Positions 34,748-43,380 of a DNA stretch of 64,000 nt are shown one piece after another (the first letter of the stretch is position 1; each line of letters begins with the position of its first letter). The position numbers and the translations under genes were made by a program. Below the pieces are notes generated by a model, which was not told the origin of the DNA, did no database searches, and worked only from the letters and a program-made list of their open reading frames with translations. The stretch covers positions 1-64,000 of the forward strand of contig RZUM01000011.1 of assembly GCA_004193205.1 (NCBI GenBank), in the 5' to 3' direction. This stretch comes from Gordonia sediminis (lineage in GTDB: Bacteria > Actinomycetota > Actinomycetes > Mycobacteriales > Mycobacteriaceae).

Positions 34748-36237
34748 TGGCCGGAGTATTGATCGCCGGGACAACGAGTGATGCCGGAAAGAGTGTAGTC
34801 ACAACAGGTTTGTGTCGGGCGCTGTCTCGGCGCGGAATCAAGGTGGCTCCGTACAAGGCGCAGAACATGTCGAACAACTCGATGGTCTGCACCGGACCTG
34901 ATGGCTCCGGCGTGGAAATCGGGCGGGCGCAGTGGGTTCAGGCGCTCGCGGCACATGCCGAACCCGAGGCGGCGATGAACCCGGTCCTACTCAAGCCAGG
35001 TAGTGATCACCGCAGTCATGTGGTGCTCATGGGGCGCCCCTGGGGGACCTTGTCGTCGTCGGGCTGGATGGAGGATCGTCGTCCGCTGGGCCAGGCCGCC
35101 CACGCCGCGTTCGACGATCTCGCCACCCGCTATGACCTGGTGATTGCAGAGGGGGCGGGAAGTCCGGCCGAGATCAATTTGCGCGCATCGGATTACGTGA
35201 ATATGGGGCTGGCGCGACATGCGGGGCTGCCGACCGTGATCGTGGGCGACATCGATCGTGGCGGGGTGTTCGCCGCATTCCTGGGTACTGTCGCGCTCCT
35301 GTCCCCGGAGGATCAAGCACTGGTGGCGGGATTCGTGGTGAACAAATTCCGGGGTGACGACGACCTGCTCGAGCCCGGCCTGCAGGGCCTGGAGTCGGCG
35401 ACCGGGCGCCGTGTCTTCGGTACGTTGCCGTGGAAACCGGACGTCTGGCTGGACTCTGAAGATGCGCTCGATCTCGCCGGTCGGCGCGCCGCGTCCGGGG
35501 ATGCGGCTCGTGTCGTCGTCGTGCGATTGCCGCGAATCAGCAATTTCACCGACGTGGATGCGCTGGGCCTGGAACCGGGTCTCGACGTGGTTTTCGCCTC
35601 GGACCCCCGTGCGGTGGCGGACGCCGACCTCGTTGTCGTGCCCGGTACCCGAGCGACGATCGCCGATCTGGCATGGCTGCGAAGTCGTGGAATCGACGTG
35701 GAGTTGAGACGGCACGTGGCCTCGGGCAAGCCAATCCTGGGCATCTGTGGTGGCTTTCAGATGCTCGGTCGCGTTGTCCGTGACCCAGATGGCATCGAAG
35801 GTCCGCCTTCCGAAGTCGCCGGTTTGGGTCTCCTCGACGTGGAAACCACCTTCGCCGCGCAGAAGGTCCTTCGTCTGCCCCGTGGGGAGTGGGGTGGGGT
35901 TCCGGCCTCGGGCTACGAGATTCACCATGGCCAAATCACGCGGGGAGACGGCGTCGAAGCGTTCCTTGGCGGTGCACGCGACGGGCAGGTCTTCGGCACG
36001 ATGTGGCATGGCTCGCTGGAGGGTGACGAGCTTCGAGCCGAGTTCCTGCGTACCACCTTGGGGATGGGTCCATCGTCGGTGTCGTTCGGCGCCGCGCGGG
36101 AACGCCGTCTCGACATCCTCGGTGACGCGGTCGAACAGCACCTGGATGTGGATTCGATTCTTGACCTGGCACGCAACGGAAGTCCCGATGGGTTGCCGTT
36201 TTGTCCACCCGGATCTCCCACATCGTGCGTGTTCTGA
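34747..36237 (+). CDS. cobQ: cobyric acid synthase CobQ
   Basis: Predicted protein of 496 aa. It amidates positions b, d, e and g of adenosylcobyrinic a,c-diamide using glutamine and ATP. The dethiobiotin-synthetase-like P-loop GTTSDAGKS is at residues 8-16, KAQNMSNNSMV follows, and the glutaminase half has the nucleophile Cys in GICGGFQMLG and a His in TMWHGSLEGD. It is coupled to cobF, and the cobK gene overlaps its 3' end. Confidence 0.95.
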   Translation: MAGVLIAGTTSDAGKSVVTTGLCRALSRRGIKVAPYKAQNMSNNSMVCTGPDGSGVEIGRAQWVQALAAHAEPEAAMNPVLLKPGSDHRSHVVLMGRPWGTLSSSGWMEDRRPLGQAAHAAFDDLATRYDLVIAEGAGSPAEINLRASDYVNMGLARHAGLPTVIVGDIDRGGVFAAFLGTVALLSPEDQALVAGFVVNKFRGDDDLLEPGLQGLESATGRRVFGTLPWKPDVWLDSEDALDLAGRRAASGDAARVVVVRLPRISNFTDVDALGLEPGLDVVFASDPRAVADADLVVVPGTRATIADLAWLRSRGIDVELRRHVASGKPILGICGGFQMLGRVVRDPDGIEGPPSEVAGLGLLDVETTFAAQKVLRLPRGEWGGVPASGYEIHHGQITRGDGVEAFLGGARDGQVFGTMWHGSLEGDELRAEFLRTTLGMGPSSVSFGAARERRLDILGDAVEQHLDVDSILDLARNGSPDGLPFCPPGSPTSCVF

Positions 36238-36968
36238 TCCTGGGTGGCACCGCAGAGGCCCGTGACCTCGCTCGCCGGCTTGTGGAGTCCGGTGCACAGG
36301 TCATGAGTTCCCTGGCGGGCCGGGTCCCCAATCCACGGCTTCCGGTCGGTCCCGTCCGTATCGGTGGTTTTGGTGGCGTCGAGGGACTCGCGGCCGAGGC
36401 TGCAGCCTACGATGCTGTCGTTGACGCCACGCACCCGTTCGCCGCGACGATCACCCGCAATGCGTACAGCGCGTGTGATCGGGCAGATCTGCCGCTGCTG
36501 CGGCTCGAACGTGCCGGATGGGCGGAACGGTCGCTGTCGTCGTGGCATTGGGTCGATGGGCATCCAGAAGCTGCCTCGGCTGCCCGTGATCTCGGCGGAC
36601 GTCCGGTTCTGACGATCGGCCGGCAGTCCTTGGCGCAATTCGTGCCGGATCTGCACGATCGGGCGGTGCTCGCGAGGGTCGTCGATGACCGCGCGCTCGA
36701 CCTGCCGGAATCGTGGACAGTCGTGACCGATCGAGGGCCCTATCTGCTTGCCGACGAACGACGACTCTTGCGCAGCCATGCGGCCGATGTGCTCGTCACC
36801 AAAGACTCCGGTGGCGAGTACACGTGGCCGAAAATGCTTGCGGCCGCTGAACTCAACATACCTGTGGTCATCGTGCGCCGACCGCCTCTGCCGGATGGTA
36901 TGGCGTGTGTCGGCGACGTCGGCGAGGTGCTTGCGTGGCTGGAAGAACTCTCGCCATCCGGTGAATGA
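36225..36968 (+). CDS. cobK: precorrin-6A reductase CobK
   Basis: Predicted protein of 247 aa that reduces precorrin-6A to dihydro form with NADPH. VLILGGTAEARDLARRL at the N-terminus, DATHPFAATITRNA and DVLVTKDSGGEYTWPKMLAA are family signatures. The start is GTG 36225 inside the end of cobQ; an upstream TTG at 36201 is less likely. Its last 101 bases overlap the convergent cobD gene. Confidence 0.92.
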   Translation: MRVLILGGTAEARDLARRLVESGAQVMSSLAGRVPNPRLPVGPVRIGGFGGVEGLAAEAAAYDAVVDATHPFAATITRNAYSACDRADLPLLRLERAGWAERSLSSWHWVDGHPEAASAARDLGGRPVLTIGRQSLAQFVPDLHDRAVLARVVDDRALDLPESWTVVTDRGPYLLADERRLLRSHAADVLVTKDSGGEYTWPKMLAAAELNIPVVIVRRPPLPDGMACVGDVGEVLAWLEELSPSGE

Positions 36969-37917
36969 ATGACGTGCCGCACCTCGCCCTCACGGTTGCA
37001 ACGAGAAGGGCGGCTGTCGTGCAGGCAATCGCACCATGCCCGACGCGCCGGGCGAGTGTGGAGGTCGGGCGGATGTCCGACGGAGTCGGAACTCGTCCGT
37101 GGCCCATGGTTGCCCGCTGTTCATCAGTGCCCCCATACGAGTTGATGCCACCCAGACGTAAATGCAGCGCACCGGCGAAGGACGCCTCGACCACCCCCGC
37201 GTTGGGACTGGGGTGGTTGCGGGCATCCCGGTACCACGCACGCCATGCACCGCGTCGGTCGGGACCGATCAGCGAGGCCAGCAGACCCGTCAACCGCGCT
37301 CCGGGCAGACCGAGCAGATCGTCGAGGCGTGCTGCGCTCCAACCGAAGTGGCGATAACGCGGATTCCGGTAGCCGACCATGGCATCGAGCGTGTTGGCGC
37401 ATCGGTGAGCGACCAGTCCCGGCACACCGGCCGCCGCGCCCCAAACGAGGGGAGCGACGACAGCATCGGAGGTGTTCTCGGCCACCGACTCGACGACTGC
37501 GCGTGCAATATCATCGCGATCCAGATTGCTGGTATCACGTCCGACCAGGAAACCCACACGAACACGAGCTGCCTCCAGGTCATCGGTCTCTAGCAGGGTC
37601 AGAACCGAGTGCGATTCTCGCTCTAGCGATTTCCCGCCCAAGACCGCCCAGGTCGTGGCCGCGACGAGCGTGAGGTGAATTGCCGAATGCCGTCGTGACG
37701 CGCGCTCGGCTGCGAACGCCGCCGCGGTGGCGCCGCCGACGAGCAACACCACGTATGCACCACCGCGCCGGCGGGTGTCGGCGTAGATCGCCTTCTCCAC
37801 CTTCTCTGCCACGGAACCGAATCCGGCGACCGGGTGATGGCGCCGCGGATCCCCGATCAGCCGATCAGCCGAGTAGCCCAGAAGAAGTCCGATTGCGCGA
37901 ATTCCGCTGTGGTGCAT
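36868..37917 (-). CDS. cobD: cobalamin biosynthesis protein CobD (CbiB family)
   Basis: Predicted membrane protein of 349 aa that joins the aminopropanol arm to adenosylcobyric acid to give adenosylcobinamide. Signatures are GYSADRLIGDPRRHHPVAGFG at the start (residues 14-34) and NHPSPNAGVVEASFAGAL. The C-terminal 30 residues are Arg-rich and lie antisense to cobK, an unusual overlap. The start at 37917 is only 26 bp from the divergent cobU start. Confidence 0.92.
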   Translation of the reverse strand: MHHSGIRAIGLLLGYSADRLIGDPRRHHPVAGFGSVAEKVEKAIYADTRRRGGAYVVLLVGGATAAAFAAERASRRHSAIHLTLVAATTWAVLGGKSLERESHSVLTLLETDDLEAARVRVGFLVGRDTSNLDRDDIARAVVESVAENTSDAVVAPLVWGAAAGVPGLVAHRCANTLDAMVGYRNPRYRHFGWSAARLDDLLGLPGARLTGLLASLIGPDRRGAWRAWYRDARNHPSPNAGVVEASFAGALHLRLGGINSYGGTDEQRATMGHGRVPTPSDIRPTSTLARRVGHGAIACTTAALLVATVRARCGTSFIHRMARVLPATQAPRRRRRHTPYHPAEAVGAR

Positions 37918-37943
37918 GATGCCTCATTCGTTACACTGTCGAT

Positions 37944-38471
37944 GTGCGAATTCTTGTCACGGGTGGAGCTCGATCCGGAAAGTCGGCGCATGCCGAAGGG
38001 CTTGTCTCGGCGGCGGTTTCGGTGACCTATCTGGCGCCGGGGCGGCCGACCGATGGGAGCGATCCGGATTGGGATGATCGAGTGAGCCGCCATCGCGAGC
38101 GTCGGCCCGCATCGTGGACAACCGTGGAGTCGTGGGATGTACCGGGTGCGCTTGCCACCACCTCTGACCCGGTCTTGATCGATTGCCTCAGCACGTGGCT
38201 GACTGCGGCGATGGATCACTTGCAACTGTGGTCGATGGCCTCGGAGGAGGCGCGCGACGCGTTGAGTCCGTACGTCGATCGTCTGTGTGCGAGTATCGCC
38301 GGCCGCAGTGATGTGGTGGTGGTGACCAGTGAAGTCGGTGGCGGGGTGGTGCCGGCGCATCGTTCCGGAGTGCTGTTCCGAGATCTTCTCGGCGCGCTCA
38401 ACCAGCGGGTCGCGACGGAGTGCGATGAGGTGCACCTCGTCGTCTGTGGCCGCGTTCTGCGGCTTCCCTGA
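37944..38471 (+). CDS. cobU: adenosylcobinamide kinase / GTP guanylyltransferase CobU (CobP)
   Basis: Predicted bifunctional enzyme of 175 aa that phosphorylates and then guanylates adenosylcobinamide. The P-loop GGARSGKS is at residues 7-14, HRERRPASW contains the guanylated His, and VVTSEVGGGVVP matches the family. GTG 37944 follows a TACACT -10 box (37932-37937) by 6 nt, so the message is probably leaderless. Confidence 0.92.
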   Translation: MRILVTGGARSGKSAHAEGLVSAAVSVTYLAPGRPTDGSDPDWDDRVSRHRERRPASWTTVESWDVPGALATTSDPVLIDCLSTWLTAAMDHLQLWSMASEEARDALSPYVDRLCASIAGRSDVVVVTSEVGGGVVPAHRSGVLFRDLLGALNQRVATECDEVHLVVCGRVLRLP

Positions 38472-38476
38472 GGTGG

Positions 38477-39268
38477 TCACGCCAACAAGACCACCGTCGT
38501 GGCGAAGGCGACCTCGACGCAGGCGCCCATGACATCTCCGGTCACACCGCCAAATCGCTTGCGGGTTCGGCTGAGCAACAACAGGACCGGGATCAGGCCG
38601 CCGATGACGGCCGACGGCCCGCGCCACACCTCGAGCCCCGCATGAACTGCTGCTGCGGTCACCACCCCGGTCGCCGCAACCACGATCGCCGCGACGAGCG
38701 GCTTGGGGACGCACCCGGCAAACACCGATCCCAGGCCGGTGGGCCGTGCGGACGGGACACCGCGACAGCAGCACACCGCCAGCGATGCGCGTGACGCTAT
38801 GAAGGCGCCGCCGGCGAGGATGGCACCGTCCGCGGAATCGGCAAGTGCGGACAGACCCGCCACCTGCAAACCCAGGACGATGATGAGCGCCACCACACCC
38901 GAAGGCCCCGCGGTTCCCGATTTCATGACGGTCAGCGATCGCACCGGATCATACGATGCCGAGAGCCCGTCGGCGGTATCGGACAGACCGTCGAGGTGCA
39001 AGGCCCGGGTCATCAACGCCGACACCGCCACGAGGATCACCCCGCACCCGAGCGTGGGTAGGTCGATGGCCGTTGCTGCGTACGCGACCGCGATCATGAC
39101 GATCGCGGCCGGAACAGCCGTGAGCGGTGCAAAGGCCATGGCGTAGCACGCACTTCGCCGGGTGACCGTTGCGGGCGGACGCACCCGCAGAGCGGTCAAG
39201 GTGCCCAGCGCCAGGCGCCAGCCGTCGGCGAGGTCGGCTGTCCGACGGGTGTCGGCCGTGCTGGTCAC
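38477..39268 (-). CDS. cobS: adenosylcobinamide-GDP ribazoletransferase CobS
   Basis: Predicted polytopic membrane protein of 263 aa. It attaches alpha-ribazole(-phosphate) to adenosylcobinamide-GDP, the last nucleotide-loop step. The metal-binding HLDGLSDTADGL motif and many small-residue helices are typical. Its start overlaps cobT as ATGA. It is the last gene of the chelatase operon. Confidence 0.92.
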   Translation of the reverse strand: MTSTADTRRTADLADGWRLALGTLTALRVRPPATVTRRSACYAMAFAPLTAVPAAIVMIAVAYAATAIDLPTLGCGVILVAVSALMTRALHLDGLSDTADGLSASYDPVRSLTVMKSGTAGPSGVVALIIVLGLQVAGLSALADSADGAILAGGAFIASRASLAVCCCRGVPSARPTGLGSVFAGCVPKPLVAAIVVAATGVVTAAAVHAGLEVWRGPSAVIGGLIPVLLLLSRTRKRFGGVTGDVMGACVEVAFATTVVLLA

Positions 39269-40326
39269 TCGTCGAGCAGTGAGGGCAACAGCGCGACGTC
39301 GCGCAGGACGGCGGACGCACTGCGGATCAGCGGCAACGCGGCCACCGCGCCGGACCCTTCACCGACTCGGAGGTCGAGATCGAGAACGGGCGTCAGCCCC
39401 AGTTTGTCCAGGGCCATGCTCTGGGCCGGCTCGGTGGAGCGATGACCGGCCGCGAACCACGCCGCGGCACCGGGCCGGATTCGGTCGGCGGTGAGTGCGC
39501 ACGCGACGGCCATCAGTCCGTCGAGCAGCACGGGTGTGCCCAAATCGGCTGCGGTGAGCAAAAATCCGGTGGCGGCCGCGAGGTCGGGGCTACCGAGAGC
39601 GGTCAGCGTGTCGACGCCGTCATCGGTGCGAGTGCCGGCCCGATCGAGTGCCTGCTGCACCACGTCGATTTTGTGCGTCAGCATGGCGTCATCGATCCCG
39701 GTGCCTCGACCGACCACCTCACGTGCCGGTAGGCCGAGGCCGGCGGCCACCAGTGCAGCGGCCGGAGTGGTGTTGCCGATCCCGAGGTCGCCGCTCATCA
39801 GAAGCTGTGCACCGTCGGCGATCTCGTGACGCGCCACCTCGGCTCCGGCGAGCAGCGCCGCGGTGGTCTCGGCCGGTGTCATGGCGTCCTCGATATGGAT
39901 GGCGCCACAGGATCGTCGAATCTTATACTGTTGGAGGCTATTCCGGGTGTCCTGGGGAAGCTCGGCGAAATCGTCGTCGACGTTGATGTCGAGGACTCGC
40001 ACCGCAACTCCGTGGGTGCGGGCCAATATGTTGGTGACCAGTTGGCCGGAGACCGCCGCACGGGTGATCACTCCCGTCAGCGCGGCGGGGAAAGCGGAGA
40101 CGCCGAATTGTGATACGCCGTGATCACCCGAGAAGATGACGAGCCGGGCATCGTCGATGGGAAGCGGTGGAACGCTGTCTTGTACCGACGACAGCCACAC
40201 CGCGATATCACCGAGCCGGCCAAGAGCCCCCGGCGGAGTGGCCAGCTGTGCGAGGCGCTCGGTGGCGGCGCGGCGGGCTTGCCCCGACGGCGGTGTGATC
40301 TCGGCCGGTGAGCGGTCGAATGTCAT
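39265..40326 (-). CDS. cobT: nicotinate-nucleotide:dimethylbenzimidazole phosphoribosyltransferase CobT
   Basis: Predicted protein of 353 aa. It makes alpha-ribazole-phosphate from dimethylbenzimidazole supplied by BluB and nicotinate mononucleotide. GDHGVSQFGVSAFP, SGDLGIGNTTPAAAL and the catalytic-Glu segment DLRVGEGSGAVAALPLI identify it. It lies 16 nt from the cobBC stop and overlaps cobS. Confidence 0.95.
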   Translation of the reverse strand: MTFDRSPAEITPPSGQARRAATERLAQLATPPGALGRLGDIAVWLSSVQDSVPPLPIDDARLVIFSGDHGVSQFGVSAFPAALTGVITRAAVSGQLVTNILARTHGVAVRVLDINVDDDFAELPQDTRNSLQQYKIRRSCGAIHIEDAMTPAETTAALLAGAEVARHEIADGAQLLMSGDLGIGNTTPAAALVAAGLGLPAREVVGRGTGIDDAMLTHKIDVVQQALDRAGTRTDDGVDTLTALGSPDLAAATGFLLTAADLGTPVLLDGLMAVACALTADRIRPGAAAWFAAGHRSTEPAQSMALDKLGLTPVLDLDLRVGEGSGAVAALPLIRSASAVLRDVALLPSLLDE

Positions 40327-40342
40327 GGTGTACCTTTCCTTC

Positions 40343-42772
40343 TCACATCGCCGGGGCGATGTCGTCGTTGCGAGAGAGTGCGTTGTCCAGTGCCACGGTC
40401 AGCACCCGGGTCGATGCGGGCTCGCGAACGGCGATCCGAACCCACGAATCGTCGAGACCCGGGAAGGTGTCGGCGCGACGCACCGCGATGCCTTGTTCAC
40501 GCAGGGCCGTATGGATTCCCGGTCCTGGTTGCGCGAGGATGAATGGGGCACGCCCGCGGACGTGTCGGACGCCGCAGACGGTCAGCTGATCGCTGAGGTG
40601 CCGTCGCCAGGTCTCGAACTGCGCTGACCGAGAATCTTGTTCGGCCTGCGCGGTGTCGGTGGTACACACGGTCAGCGCGGCGAGCGCAGGGTTTGACACT
40701 GCCCACGGGGACTGTTGGCGCGCGATCTCGGACAACACCGATGCCTCGCCGAGTAGGTACCCGACTCGGATCCCGGGGATCGACCACAGTTTGGTCAGAC
40801 TGCGACACACGACAAGTCCGGGGTGCTCTGTGGCGCTGAGTGTTTCGGGCTGGCCGGGGATCGAGTCGAGGAACGCTTCGTCGACGACGACCAGACGTCC
40901 GGGCCGCAGCAGTCGGCAGATCGTGTCCGCCGAGTGCAGAACCCCTGTTGGGTTCGTGGGATTGCCGACCACGACAAGATCGGCGTCCGATGGCACCTCG
41001 TCGGGATGTAGCGCGAAATCGTCGTCGGGGCGGCACAATACCGTCGACACGGTGTGCCCGGCGGCCTGCAACGCGCGGTGCGGCTCGGTGAACTGAGGAT
41101 GGATGACCGTGGGCCGCCTCCAGTTCCGCATCCGGGCGATGAGCGTGAACGCTTCGGTGACCCCGGCGGTCGGCAACACTTCGCCAGGTGCGCGGCCGTG
41201 TGCTGCGGCCAAAGCAGAACGCGCCTCGGAGTTCTCGGGGTAGCGGTGCACTTCGTCGATTCCGGCGCGGAGTGCTTCGGTCAACCATGCGGGTCGTGGA
41301 CCGGGATGGACGTTGACCGCGAAGTCGATGTAACCTCCGTGCGCTTCCGCATCGCCGTGATGGCCGAGTCGCATCTCGGTCGGTGTGGCGCGCTCACTGC
41401 GTGCGTATCGGTGCGCGGCGTCAGCGAAGCGTTGTGCCAATTGGGGGTGTCCGGCCCAATGCACATGGAGGTAGGACGCGTGGATCGTCGGTCCGGCGAA
41501 TCCTTCCGGCGCCGGAAGATTCCAGGCGGGAGTCAGATCTGTCGACTCGGCCGCAGCGCTCGGGGTGAGCCGCGTCCGATGGAATTCGTGGCCGGTGATC
41601 TGCTCGCCTTCGGTGGAGAGCAGGTTGGTGTGCGGCGACGTCGCCGTTCGGTAGCCGAGCGTCAGCCGCGGTGTCATCTCGGCGACCCCATCGAGCACGC
41701 CGATGGTCGTCTCGCCGTCGATCGAGCTTGCCAGATAGGTGAGGCCCGCGCATTCGGCGACCGTGGGCATGCCACCCTCGACGGCGTCAGCGATCGCGTT
41801 CAACAGCGGAGTGTTCTGAGCGAGCTCAGTCCCGTACATCTCCGGAAAGCCGCCGCCGAGATAGATACCGGCGGTCCCGTCGGGGAGTGCGGCATCGACG
41901 AGCGGATCGAACTCGATCGGCACACAACCAGCCGCACGCAGGAGTTCGTCGGTCTCCGCGTAGCGGAACGTGAATGCTCGGCCGCCGGCCACGGCGATGA
42001 CCGGGCGCGCGTCCGTGCCCGGAGCCGGCGCGGTGACCTCGTCGAGGGCAGACCATGCGGGGCACTCGATCATGGCGGCAGAGCCCGCGATGTCGATGAT
42101 CGCGTCGAGGTCGACGTAGTCGGTGACGACGGTGGCGAGTCGATCGAGGGTCGATGAGGATTCGCGACGCTCGGCGACGGGAACCAACCCGAGATGGCGG
42201 GACGGAGCTTCGACTCCGCTGTCGCGCGGGATGACACCCAACACCGGAATATCCAGTGTTGACAACGCGTCTGCGACTTCGGTCGCGTGTCGTGTGGTGC
42301 GCGCCTTGTTGAGGATGACGCCGGCGATCTGCACTGCCGGGTCGAACGCCATCATGCCGAGCACGGTGGCAGCGTGGGTGCGTGAGGAATGCGAGATGTC
42401 GATGACGACGACAACCGGCGACGACGTCAGCTTGGCCACTTCCGCCGTCGAGGACTCACCCGAGGTGCCGAGGCGGCCGTCGAAGAGGCCCATGACGCCC
42501 TCGATGACAGCTACTTCCGCTCCGTCCGCACCGTGCAGGAGCAGCGGAACGATGCGTTCCTCGCCCACCATGAACGGGTCGAGATTACGTCCGGGCCGGC
42601 CGGTGGCCAGTGCGTGATAGCCGGGATCGATGTAGTCGGGCCCGACCTTGTGTCCGCTGACCGTCAGCCCGCGTGCGCGCAGGGCAGCCATCAAACCGGT
42701 TGAGATCGTGGTCTTCCCATGCCCGGAGGCCGGTGCCGCCACGACGATCCGCGGCAGGTGCGTCGCTACCAT
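40343..42772 (-). CDS. cobB-cobC: fused cobyrinate a,c-diamide synthase (CobB) and L-threonine-phosphate decarboxylase-like CobC
   Basis: Predicted two-domain protein of 809 aa. Residues 1-455 are CobB: P-loop ASGHGKTT, VGPDYIDPGYH, EGVMGLFDG and the glutaminase Cys341 in VAECAGLTYL; this half amidates positions a and c of hydrogenobyrinic acid. Residues 475-809 are a class II aminotransferase fold: FAVNVHPGPRP, the GNPTNPTG loop and the PLP lysine in SLTKLWSIPGIRVGYLL; this half resembles CobC/CobD PLP enzymes that make aminopropanol phosphate. The two activities act at different steps, so the fusion gives co-expression rather than channelling. Starts overlap cobO by 7 nt. Confidence 0.92.
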   Translation of the reverse strand: MVATHLPRIVVAAPASGHGKTTISTGLMAALRARGLTVSGHKVGPDYIDPGYHALATGRPGRNLDPFMVGEERIVPLLLHGADGAEVAVIEGVMGLFDGRLGTSGESSTAEVAKLTSSPVVVVIDISHSSRTHAATVLGMMAFDPAVQIAGVILNKARTTRHATEVADALSTLDIPVLGVIPRDSGVEAPSRHLGLVPVAERRESSSTLDRLATVVTDYVDLDAIIDIAGSAAMIECPAWSALDEVTAPAPGTDARPVIAVAGGRAFTFRYAETDELLRAAGCVPIEFDPLVDAALPDGTAGIYLGGGFPEMYGTELAQNTPLLNAIADAVEGGMPTVAECAGLTYLASSIDGETTIGVLDGVAEMTPRLTLGYRTATSPHTNLLSTEGEQITGHEFHRTRLTPSAAAESTDLTPAWNLPAPEGFAGPTIHASYLHVHWAGHPQLAQRFADAAHRYARSERATPTEMRLGHHGDAEAHGGYIDFAVNVHPGPRPAWLTEALRAGIDEVHRYPENSEARSALAAAHGRAPGEVLPTAGVTEAFTLIARMRNWRRPTVIHPQFTEPHRALQAAGHTVSTVLCRPDDDFALHPDEVPSDADLVVVGNPTNPTGVLHSADTICRLLRPGRLVVVDEAFLDSIPGQPETLSATEHPGLVVCRSLTKLWSIPGIRVGYLLGEASVLSEIARQQSPWAVSNPALAALTVCTTDTAQAEQDSRSAQFETWRRHLSDQLTVCGVRHVRGRAPFILAQPGPGIHTALREQGIAVRRADTFPGLDDSWVRIAVREPASTRVLTVALDNALSRNDDIAPAM

Positions 42773-43380
42773 TCGATGCCCCGCTGACCTTTTTGGCCCG
42801 CGTCCATCGGGTGCTTGACCTTCGTCATCTCGGTGACCAGGTCGGCGATGTCGGTCAGCCGGGGATCCGCGCGGCGGCCGGTGATGATGACGTGTTGACG
42901 GCCCGGGCGTGAGCTCAGGGTGCTCACGACGTCGTCGGCATCGATCCAGCCCCAGTTGATGGGATAGGTGAACTCGTCGAGCACATACAGATCGTGCCGC
43001 TCATCGTCGAGTCGGCGTTTGATCTCCTCCCACCCTTCCGCGGCGGCCGTGGCGTGATCGGATTCATCACCGGACTTGCGGCTCCACGACCATCCCGAAC
43101 CCATCTTGTGCCACTCGACCGGTCCACCCTCTCCGGTCGACTCGTGCAGGGCACCGAGTCTCTCGAGTACCGTCTGCTCGCCGATCCGCCACTTCGCAGA
43201 CTTCACGAACTGAAACACCCCGACCGCGAAGCCTTGATTCCATCCGCGCAGCGCGAGACCGAAGGCCGCCGTCGACTTTCCCTTCCCGTCACCGGTATTC
43301 ACCATGAGCAGAGCACGGTTCCGGCGTTGCCGGGTGGTCAGACCATCATCGGGGATGCTGAGTGGCTGTCCCTTGGGCAT
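42766..43380 (-). CDS. cobO: corrinoid adenosyltransferase CobO (BtuR family)
   Basis: Predicted protein of 204 aa. It transfers adenosine from ATP to reduced cobalt. The P-loop in NTGDGKGKSTAAFGLALRGW, EEIKRRL, LDEFTYPINWGW and TGRRADPRLTDIADLVTEM are family signatures. It is coupled to the chelatase gene (TGATG) and the cobBC gene. A second, unrelated adenosyltransferase (PduO type) lies at 54404-54979. Confidence 0.95.
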   Translation of the reverse strand: MPKGQPLSIPDDGLTTRQRRNRALLMVNTGDGKGKSTAAFGLALRGWNQGFAVGVFQFVKSAKWRIGEQTVLERLGALHESTGEGGPVEWHKMGSGWSWSRKSGDESDHATAAAEGWEEIKRRLDDERHDLYVLDEFTYPINWGWIDADDVVSTLSSRPGRQHVIITGRRADPRLTDIADLVTEMTKVKHPMDAGQKGQRGIEW

